Assembly (NCBI GenBank): GCA_907163375.1
Contig: CAJQUW010008697.1
Location: 1 to 64,000, forward strand
Origin: Prostheceraeus crozeri
Taxonomy: Eukaryota > Platyhelminthes > Polycladida > Euryleptidae
Direction: 5' to 3'
DNA length: 64,000 nucleotides
Each line of letters starts with the position of its first letter. The first letter of the stretch is position 1. Made by a program: the position numbers and the translations under genes. Shown here piece after piece: positions 43,215-51,523 of the stretch. The notes beneath the pieces were generated by a model. That model did not search any database and was not told where the DNA came from. It worked only from the letters and a program-made list of their open reading frames with translations.

Positions 43215-43544
43215 CTAACTATTGCGACATAAGTGACACTCGAAATGAGCAATGTCACAGTGGTTACATTGGCAAAGTTGAATGCAATTACGTATGAAAC
43301 AGCGTTGACAAAAAGCATGCTTACATCTCTTGAAGATGCGCTTTTCATTTCCATCCTTTCGTTTACATACATCGCAACACATAGTTTCACCGTTACTGAT
43401 GTCTATAGCAAGTCTTTTTGAAGATATGAATTTGCTAGCCTTTTCTAAATAATAGACGCATGTACAGAAGGAATATACTTCGAGAGTGAGCAGACATAGC
43501 TCGAAAACCAGTTGTGCTACAATCAAGTACCACTGCATTTTCAA
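43215..43544 (-). CDS. Membrane-anchored RING-like protein (Polinton)
   Basis: 109 residues. One hydrophobic segment at residues 4-34 (YLIVAQLVFELCLLTLEVY) and a C-terminal zinc-finger: CCDVC, then CKHAFCQRCF, then CQCNHC and CHLC, spacing close to RING-HC. Membrane RING proteins in viruses often act as ubiquitin ligases against host surface proteins, but no substrate can be inferred. Its ATG overlaps the stop of the upstream gene by 4 bp. Confidence 0.55.
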   Translation of the reverse strand: MKMQWYLIVAQLVFELCLLTLEVYSFCTCVYYLEKASKFISSKRLAIDISNGETMCCDVCKRKDGNEKRIFKRCKHAFCQRCFIRNCIQLCQCNHCDIAHFECHLCRNS

Positions 43545-43951
43545 TTTTTCTTTATGGAAAGTTGAATGTGAATATCTGAAATCGCTTCAATCACTAGACT
43601 GCTACCATGATGGTTAAATGCGTTAAGACGTTCAGCAATTTTTATCATATGTCTTTTAAAAAATTCTTCGGGGTGATCTACCACTTCCATTGAATAAGAA
43701 GCAAAATGGAAAGAGCGACTTTCCACCTCTTCCTTTCCAAAATGACTAAACTTAATTTTCGCAACTAATCGCGCCATGACAATGCTATCAGAGAATGTAT
43801 TCATTAACTCTAGAAATAGAGTGCTAGCATCATCGACCACTGCTTCGATGTCGGTCTCATCTTTATGAAAATTTATCACATAATCTTGAACAGCTCCTTT
43901 TAAACTTTGCCTATGAAAACGTAATGTTCCGCAGTCGTTTGAGAAAGACAT
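43541..43951 (-). CDS. Stand-alone copy of the polymerase N-terminal domain
   Basis: 136 residues. The segment from MARLVAKIKFSHF through FHFASYSMEVVDHPEEF to FNHHGSSLVIEAISDIHIQL aligns with a region of the element's own polymerase (ALIYLKIKYV, FHIPSSPATEVVDYESW, FNERDSGLIFDGIESALFKI) in the same order and spacing. Nothing else is attached. It may be a decoy, a partner for the terminal protein or a DNA-binding adaptor. The domain's own function is unknown to me; I believe the module also occurs at the N-terminus of other Polinton polymerases. Confidence 0.65.
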   Translation of the reverse strand: MSFSNDCGTLRFHRQSLKGAVQDYVINFHKDETDIEAVVDDASTLFLELMNTFSDSIVMARLVAKIKFSHFGKEEVESRSFHFASYSMEVVDHPEEFFKRHMIKIAERLNAFNHHGSSLVIEAISDIHIQLSIKKN

Positions 43952-44038
43952 GATCGCCCTTTAACTAACCCATCCATTGCATGAAAACAACAACTCTTCT
44001 CATAGTAACATTTATTGAATAACGGTAACAAGCATGCA

Positions 44039-44569
44039 TTATAAATCAATGGTTTGAAAGAGATAAAATAGATACAGCTGATAACTATCATACAGCGAGC
44101 AATGATAACCATACAGGACTTTGGCAGTGTTGAGGTAAGGAGGAAAGAAGCATTGGTTATGAACGTAGCTACTACAACGAACAGACAAAATAGGAACACA
44201 CAAATCCTTAAAACGTTTCGTGACTTCATGATAATGTTGATTCACTCTACTATCCCAAGGCGGGAGCAAAATATCATCAATGATTAGATTGGGAAATACT
44301 TTCCTCTCCTTACCAGGATTATTACAAAAGATGCGTATAACATTGAAAGCAGCTAACCATCGTTTAAAGTCAATAAGAAGAGCACTCTCACAAGAAAAGC
44401 CATAGTCTTGCAAATATTTCAGATTAAGTCCATGAATGTGTTTTCTCGCCCATTGATCAACATTGGGATCACAGTTGGCATGTTGATGATAGACACTAAC
44501 AATCTGATATGTCCAATTGTTCATAGCAATAGCACTGAGCTCCTGTACAGGTTCACCCTCACAATCCAT
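44039..44569 (-). CDS. DEDDh-type 3'-5' exonuclease-like protein (Polinton)
   Basis: 176 residues starting MDCEGEPVQELSAI, which supplies the D-x-E of exonuclease motif I. HIHGLN follows, then a probable motif II aspartate (LLIDFKRWL), and a C-terminal HCSLYDSYQL that fits the H-x4-D of motif III. This is the RNase H-like fold of DnaQ/RNase T exonucleases. I recall similar MDxEGEP proteins in arthropod transposon-like loci. Substrate unknown; RNA processing, proofreading or host interference are all possible. Confidence 0.6.
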   Translation of the reverse strand: MDCEGEPVQELSAIAMNNWTYQIVSVYHQHANCDPNVDQWARKHIHGLNLKYLQDYGFSCESALLIDFKRWLAAFNVIRIFCNNPGKERKVFPNLIIDDILLPPWDSRVNQHYHEVTKRFKDLCVPILSVRCSSYVHNQCFFPPYLNTAKVLYGYHCSLYDSYQLYLFYLFQTIDL

Positions 44570-44621
44570 AAAAATGATGATAGAAGCCTAAAACGGAAAT
44601 TTACACATCTAAGGAAGCGTT

Positions 44622-44822
44622 CTATAACATATTACAAAATGAAGAATTACATCGATGCTTTTCACGACAAAATACACAAATGATATGATGGCAACGAAGA
44701 AGTAAAATGTATCTAATAAGACCACGTCTACGACACTCAAAGCACATAAGCGAATTGTCATAGGGTAGAGTTAGGAAAGGACTAGTAATTCTCCTTCTTT
44801 GATTTGCGTTTTGATGTAGCAT
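44622..44822 (-). CDS. Second small RING-like protein (Polinton)
   Basis: About 66 residues from ATG 44822. A C-terminal finger CFECRRRG...RCHHIICVFC...HRCNSSFC repeats the C-x2-C, C-x-H, C-x2-C order of the protein at 43215 without a membrane segment. It overlaps the end of the neighbouring gene in another frame by about 40 bp. Confidence is limited by size. Confidence 0.45.
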   Translation of the reverse strand: MLHQNANQRRRITSPFLTLPYDNSLMCFECRRRGLIRYILLLRCHHIICVFCREKHRCNSSFCNML

Positions 44823-45557
44823 TCTTCTCCGACTTGCGCTTCGTACCACTGCTGTTAAGGATTTGATCAATTATGTCGTCCACGTTGGGTGGTTTCGGAA
44901 TATATAAAATGGATTCCATATGCATGGAGAGAGAGGCTATTTTATTATCCTTGTGTCGACCATAATATAGCCCATTCACTTTGAAAAGGATATCCCAAGT
45001 ACCTTCTCCGAGCTCATCACATCTGATGGGTATTGAATGATCTCCATCCTTCTTATAGTAAGTACACCAATGTGATACCGGTAGGCAAATGTGATTACCA
45101 TCCCAAATCTTTCTATAGGGAGTATCCTTGTCATCTCTCGCCTTCCACTCTTGAGCAAGAGGAGTAGGAATGTCCATATTTAATGTCACGTACTCCTCAA
45201 TAATATCAAGTTGGTGGCGAATGTACGGACTCACGGGGATCAGTATGTAGTCCCCATACTGATTGTGCATTATCTTGACATCCGTGGAAGGGAGCATTCC
45301 CGTTTGGAGTACTACGCTATGATCATCATAACGCAAGGCTTGTTTAAATTTACGCTGTAGCGGTGTAGGATTATGTACCTTGGATGTTTCTTCCACTGGC
45401 CTCAGTTGTAGATGATCTGACCGTAGCGAACCTTGTAACGTTTGACCGCCATTTTGTCCTACTAGTGCAGCAGATGGAGTAGATGCCTGAAAATGAAAAA
45501 AGATTGTATTAAGTTTACGTTCAAGGGAGGAGAGGGAGGGAAGTAGCGACTTACCAT
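44782..45557 (-). CDS. Right-most Polinton gene, possible DNA-binding protein
   Basis: The main exon runs 45486 to 44782. The first exon would end with ATG at 45557-45555, abutting a GTAAGT donor at 45554; an acceptor TTTTCAG precedes 45486. About 235 residues in all. A middle segment, GEGTWDILFKVNGLYYGRHK, is beta-rich and could be an OB-type fold, and the C-terminus is lysine-rich (KRKSEKNATSKRKSKKENY). No family recognised; a single-strand DNA-binding role is only a guess. Confidence 0.6.
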
Positions 45558-45680
45558 TTTAGTTGGGTAATAGAACAGGGAACTAGAGAGAGAGAAAATG
45601 TGCGTCCGTCACTCGTGTGATTCAACGATGGAATGATTCTCACTGTGGAAGGCTCGCTATTTATAAAGAAATGCTTGATT
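45558..45680 (-). promoter_or_regulatory. TATA promoter of the right-most gene
   Basis: On the minus strand TTTATAAATAG (about 45668-45658) precedes a leader of about 100 bp that ends in ATG at the splice donor. Together with 25832 and 29228 this is the third clear TATA box in the element. Confidence 0.55.
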
Positions 45681-45718
45681 CTCATTGGATGATGATCCTC
45701 ATTGGACAATAACATCAA

Positions 45719-47649
45719 GCTGATTCCAAATCTGGTCTCTGTTTTCCAATCCGATGCTTCGTTTTGAAGCTAGAGCCCAAAACGTCCCAAATTCTAACTC
45801 TGTCGTTTTTCACCAATGTCCCAAAATCTTAAATGGCGTCTCACATCTAAACGAAGACAGATAGGAACAAGCCGATTGTTTTACTGAATTTGTCACACTC
45901 TTAGCTTTCAAACGAGCTATCGCACGACAAAATCCGTCCACTGGAAGCCAAAATCGAAGCAAGCTGTCCAGAGGGGGGGGGGGGGGGGACGTCAGCGAAA
46001 TTTCAGAATTTGATGAAAAATGTTTTGGTGACGGTCCCAGGTCGAAATTCCACACTTTGGAAAATTTTCAAATTTTTACCCATACAAAGTCACTCTGACA
46101 CTTAGGATTTTTTCAGGTAAGCGAGCTCCGACCTAAAATCTTGTAACCGCTCTAACTTTTGAACGAAGACAGATAGGAACAAGCCGATTGTTTCACTGAA
46201 TTTGTCACACTCTTAGCTTTCAAACGAGCTATCGCACGACAAAATCCGTCCACTGGAAGCCAAAATCGAAGCAAGCTGTCCAGAGGGGGGGGGGGGGGGA
46301 CGTCAGCGAAATTTCAGAATTTGATGAAAAATGTTTTGGTGACGGTCCCAGGTCGAAATTCCACACTTTGGAAAATTTTCAAATTTTTACCCATACAAAG
46401 TCACTCTGACACTTAGGATTTTTTCAGGTAAGCGAGCTCCGACCTAAAATCTTGTAACCGCTCTAACTTTTGAACGAAGACAGATAGGAACAAGCCGATT
46501 GTTTCACTGAATTTGTCTCACTCTTAGCTTTCAAACGAGCTATCGCACGACAAAATCCGTCCACTGGAAGCCAAAATCGAAGCGAGCTCTCCCGAGGGGG
46601 GGGGGGGGGGGGGACGTCAGCGAAAATTTTTTCTCTCCGATTTCGCTGGAAACATCCTTCCTAACCCAAAATTTCACGTAGATTCCGAATCTGGCCTCCG
46701 TTTTCCCATCCGATGCTTCGTTTGGGTGCTACACACCAAAACGTCCCAAATTCTAACTCTGTCGTTTTTTCGATAAATGTTGAAAATTTTTTCTCTCCGA
46801 TTGACTTGAAACTCACCATACAGATAAAGAATTTCACGCTGATTCCAAATCTGAAATCCGTTTTCAAATCCGATGCTTCGTTTTGAAGCTAGAGCCCAAA
46901 ACGTCCCAAATTCTAACTCTGTCGTTTTTCGCCAATGTCCCAAAATCTTAAATGGCGTCTCACATCTAAACGAAGACAGATAGGAACAAGCCGATTGTTT
47001 CAATGAATTTGTCTCACTCTTAGCTTTCAAACGAGCTATCGCACGACAAAATCCGTCCACTGGAAGCCAAAATCGAAGCGAGCTGTCCAGAGGGGGGGGG
47101 GGGGGGGACGTCAGCCGAAAATTTTTTCTCTCCGATTTCGCTGGAAACATCCTTCCTAACCCAAAATTTCACGTAGATTCCGAATCTGGCCTCCGTTTTC
47201 CCATCCGATGCTTCGTTTGGGCGCTACACACCAAAACGTCCCAAATTCTAACTGTTAAAATTTTGAAGAAAAATTTTTTATCGCCGATTGACTTGAAACT
47301 CACCCTACCGATGCAGAATTTCACGCTGAACACGAATCCGACCTCCGTTTTCTCATCCGACCACTCCTTCCACTCGAAACAACCCATTTTACAACCCAAC
47401 ATTCAGCAGATTGCACCAAAAACATCACACACTATAGCCTCAACACTAATCCTGGCGGTCGCCCAAGTCCACCACGACACTCTATCGTTCCAGAGGGGGG
47501 GGGGGGGGGGGAGTCAGCGAACATGTTGTCAACCAACCTGGCCGGCACACCACGACAGATCACAACCTCTGTCGTTCCAGAGGGGGGGGGGGGGACTCAG
47601 CGATGGCGGCCATCTTGCGCTATCTGGTGTTTGTCACTTCCTTACTACT
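45719..47649 (-). repeat. Polinton right terminal inverted repeat
   Basis: Inverse of 23617-25532, 1,931 bp. Guanine runs of 10-19 bases occur at about 45973, 46287, 46597, 47092, 47496 and 47582. The outer end is CACTTCCTTACTACT at 47649. Differences from the left repeat are mostly in homopolymer length. Confidence 0.93.
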
Positions 47650-47655
47650 TGCAAG

Positions 47656-50100
47656 TGAACTTTTTCGCAAGTTAGACAAGCCTGTGACAAAGTGGCTATT
47701 TTTGAATACCATGCCAACACATGTGGCATTTCCATGTTCTATCCCGCACATTTATGTCCAGATTCTATTATTTGAAATTTTGAACTTGAATAAGGAAGTC
47801 AAATAAAGAAAGCAATGTCTTCTACGGAATCCAAACCCCAGCAAAACAGTCAACATTCTGTACTTACAGATGAAGCACAGGTTGCGCCTTTTACCTACTC
47901 TATCAAAAAGATAAAATGTAAATGGTCAAAACATTACACCAAAATGGTAGACTATAAAACTTAAAAAAGCCACAATGTCATTATGATTCATATATTTTAT
48001 ATTCATCTATTCATGTGAGAATCAATAAGTGCCAAAATAGTACCATGATAGGGTTAATTAAGAGCAATATTGCATGCAAAAGTTGTCTAATAGTATTAAT
48101 AGAAGCTAGCAAGGTAACTAGAGGTTCTACAAGAGGCGGCAAATTCAGAAATTTGGACACCTGATGGTGGCAGGGTAAAGTACAGCTGTCCGTCAAGCGC
48201 AGGAAGTGCGCCTTTCAGAAATGGCAGCCGTCTCGTTCTGCTGAGGACATGTAAGCGTGCAAGCTTGAGGAGAGACAGGTGAAGGCAACAGTGTCCATTA
48301 CCAAGTACAACATTACAATGGATTTGTAACAAAAGTTGGCGAACCGAGAAGGAGAAAAAGATAGTGCACCGTATTTTATCTCCGAGAGATACAGCATTAA
48401 ATGATGGCCATGAAGGATTTTCTCGTAAACAATGAGTCATGTCAGGTTATCACGACGGCATATGGAAACAAGGATTTGATTTCTACAATTTTGATGAACA
48501 TTCTGAAGATATTCATAGACATGCGCAAGCGATGACAGACTATTTTTGCGGTTCATCAAAGGTATTGAGATTCTGTTCCTACTCAATGAATTCTTACAAC
48601 CACTCCATTAACAATCGCACCTCTAGTTAACTGAGGAGCTTGGACAATTTATATGCATGAGGAGTTTGGTTGGAGAGGGCTTTGTATTTCTGAGATCGCC
48701 GCACTAAACTCCACCTGATTTACATATCGAAAGTAACGCTAATGAACACGTACACGCACGTGGACGATATGAAATATGTTTCGCATATACATATATACTT
48801 GATATAGCCTATCAATAAATTGTGTTCTGTGATTAATCAATGCGCTTGGCTGAAAATGTTTGAGGTGCTGCGAGAGCGAATGAAAATTTTAGGGGGCTTA
48901 GGCCTCCATATCCCCCCTGTTCCCGCGTGCCTGATGGTTACGTTATTCGAACGCAAATTTGGGTCATTGCAACGATTCTGCTGCTACAACAAACAATTCT
49001 CTTGTTATTATTCGCACATATAATTACATCGGAATAACCAGGCCACTGAGGCACGGTTATTTTGACGCTATAATTCGTACGAATAGCCATAACTATGCAC
49101 TGAGGTTATCCCTAACTATTCACTGAGGTCGAGAAAATTCGTTTGCATGCAACTATTTTATTTCTAGCAGCATTGTCATATTAATGTGTGTTAATAGCGA
49201 ATTCTTTGTTTCCACGCTATCCCGACGCTAGCATTTTAAAGTGCAATCGAACATTTTCAGACACCTAAACAATTCACTCGAATTGCAGCTGGTTAATCAC
49301 AAATTAAGTTTTGAAGCCATATTTCATTCAATAAATATGTAATCATGAATAAGAGTTTCAATAATTATTAATCAAACGTCTAACTCTTATGTTAATGATT
49401 CTATCAGATGCACAAATGTTTTGGGGAAGTGAGCAAAAAAGTTGTTATATTCAGAGAGACTTCCTAGTTGATTTTTTGCAGTAAATTTGAAAAGTTTTCA
49501 AGTTCTCTCTCAGTTATATGCTCAAATCCCATGCAGGTTTGAATGATGACCTTTTCTATACACACCAGTGTAGCCTAGGGGGAGGGGCAGCGGCTGACGT
49601 GAGACCCCACCACCCAAAGCGGATGATAAAGCATAGACGGGATTCGGAAGTTGAGAATTCGCGTAGATCTGCAGATCCTCTACTTGCAGATCAGCATTTG
49701 ATTTAATGAATAAGCGGCTACGTAAATTCATTACTTAGATTTTGGGGAATTCATTCATCACAAACGTATTGTAGCGCGCGCCTTTAATTTCTCTTCAGAG
49801 CGATGCATTGGGAAGTGTAAACAGTTCTTGATTGATGACTATTGCACTAAGGTGAATATTTGATTTTCACGTGCATGTAGACATTTGATGAGTGTCATCC
49901 ACATCCGACGTGCCCAACAGGACTTTGACAAAGAATTGCAATGTGAAGTGATGACTGCAGTCCGCAATATTGTGGAAGAAAGGGCTGCTAGTCCATACAT
50001 AAACATTTGAACTGTAACTCCGCAATGGCCACCAAATATTTACAAGACATCCATTTAGTCATTATGCATGTTGCGATGACTCGCATATTTGATGAATTTG
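47656..50100. other. Host flank of the Polinton, no gene recognised
   Basis: AT-rich DNA without convincing exons. Short open frames near 48439 and 49518 have no domain signal. At 49665-49690 GATCTGCAGATC and nearby repeats give a minor palindrome. Confidence 0.35.
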
Positions 50101-50106
50101 CAATAG

Positions 50107-51523
50107 CGGATCCAGAGGGGGGGTCCTGGGGGTCCGGACCCCCCGTTTGGTATGTACTGGCGCCCTTTTCATAGGATAGGCGCCTTGTTTTTTTATATTA
50201 TGTGTTTGTGGCTAAGAAAGATTATAAGTGCCTTGAAATTCCCCACTTGGACATTCTGGCGTTTCTAGCGCCCTAGTTACTGTTTAATCCACCCTCACTA
50301 GGGCGCCCCAGTTTCTGTTTCAGTCACTCTCTCTCTAGGGCGCCCTAGTTACTGTTTCATCTACTCTCTCCAGGGCGCCCCAGCTACTGTTTCATCCACC
50401 CTCTCTAGGGCGCCCCAGCTACTGTTTCATCTCTCTAGGGCGCCCTAGTTACTGTTTCATCCACCCTCTCTAGGGCGCTCCAGCTACTGTTTCATCTACT
50501 CTCTCTAGGGCGCCCCAGCTACTGTTTCATCCAGCTACTGTTTCATCTCTCTAGGGCGCCCTAGTTACTGTTTCATCCACCCTCTCTAGGGCGCTCCAGC
50601 TACTGTTTCATCTACTCTCTCCAGGGCGCCCCAGCTACTGTTTCATCCAGCTACTGTTTCATCTCTCTAGGGCTCCCTAGTTACTGTTTCATCCACCCTC
50701 TCTAGGGCGCTCCAGCTACTGTTTCATCTACTCTCTCCAGGGCGCCCCAGCCACTGTTTCATCTCTCTAGGGCGCCCTAGTTACTGTTTCATCCACCCTC
50801 TCTAGGGCGCCCTAGTTATTGTTTCGCAGTGTTGCCAACTCACACAGTTTACTCGTGTGTCACACGGTTTGGCCCTGCTGCACACGGTCACACGAATGAA
50901 ACTAACAATACACAAGGCAACTCCCCTTTACTTCAATTACACACGAAATTGTCATTAATTTTAAGCGATATTTGCTTTAAGTTTGGCCCTGCAAAAGTGA
51001 TTTCAGTCTACTGAATTTCCTTATAGACAGAGAATTTTATAAATAAAACTTATGATTTTTTATTAAAATAAAAAAAATATATAAAAATAATTATTAAAAT
51101 AAATCTTATAAAAAACTGACACTATGTGTTTTATTTTCAGATTATTGATAGAGAATCAATGTGTCCCATATTTTGAATAATTAAGCTGTTATTATTTACT
51201 CAAAAGTAGGCCTACGAAACAGAGAGCTTCTCCTTACTCTCTGGTACGAAAGGTTTATTAGAAATATGTGAATACGAAAATTCTAAATTTGCGAAAACTA
51301 AATTACGAAAATATCAAATATCAAATAAAAATTACGGAAAAATAAATACGAAAATTTACCACAAACCTTTTTAAATCTGTCACGTCACCTTGTTTAAGTG
51401 ATGTGTTCATTATAGCAAAGTCTTGCCTTGCGGTACTGGCCGATGCGCCTCTATGGATATATGTGTGCGCCCCCCCCCGATGTTTGAACCCCTCCCTTTC
51501 GAAAATTCTGGATCCGCCCCTGA
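50107..51523. mobile_element. Possible DNA transposon with GCGGATCC ends
   Basis: GCGGATCCAGAGGGGGGG on the left (from about 50107) and, inverted, ATTCTGGATCCGCCCCTG on the right (ending about 51523) resemble paired ends of a non-autonomous transposon. Similar phrases close many animal repeats. The target duplication is not convincing (ATTTG on both sides at best), and the two could be unrelated remnants. The minisatellite lies inside. Confidence 0.35.
50252..50828. repeat. Minisatellite with a palindromic core
   Basis: About 14 irregular copies of a 34-42-bp unit containing CTAGGGCGCC, AGCTACTGTTTCATC or AGTTACTGTTTCATC and CCACCCTCTCT. The core CTAGGGCGCCCTAG is a perfect 14-bp palindrome in several units, and units with CCAG instead of CTAG break it. 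Unit order suggests higher-order duplication (around 50510 and 50640). Confidence 0.9.

Larger units (their letters stand above)
23611..47655. mobile_element. Whole-looking Polinton (Maverick), 24.0 kb
   Basis: The element proper is 23617-47649; the exact 6-bp target duplication TGCAAG lies at 23611-23616 and 47650-47655. Ends begin AGTAGTAAGGAAGTGACAAA and are inverted repeats of about 1.9 kb. Six-base duplications, AGT termini, a protein-primed type DNA polymerase B, a DDE integrase with chromodomain, an FtsK/HerA-type ATPase, an adenain-like protease and a double-jelly-roll capsid gene together define the Polinton family. All core genes read as long open frames and the two termini are nearly identical, so it looks whole and recent. 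Two plus-strand blocks and a long minus-strand late-type block (37963-45557) are closely packed, with several overlapping start and stop codons. Confidence 0.96.

Noticed and set aside
43172-43390. Minus-strand open frame overlapping the membrane RING gene
   Set aside because: Shifted-frame shadow of the RING gene, without finger spacing of its own.
43900-44229. Hydrophobic minus-strand open frame
   Set aside because: It overlaps the exonuclease-like gene and the polymerase-domain gene in another frame and has no start context; probably a shadow.
49518-49706. Short open frame in the right flank
   Set aside because: No domain signal, no splice context, opposite-strand frame equally open.
50252-50828. 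CRISPR-like array
   Set aside because: Units are contiguous and irregular without unique spacers, and the genome is eukaryotic; it is a minisatellite.
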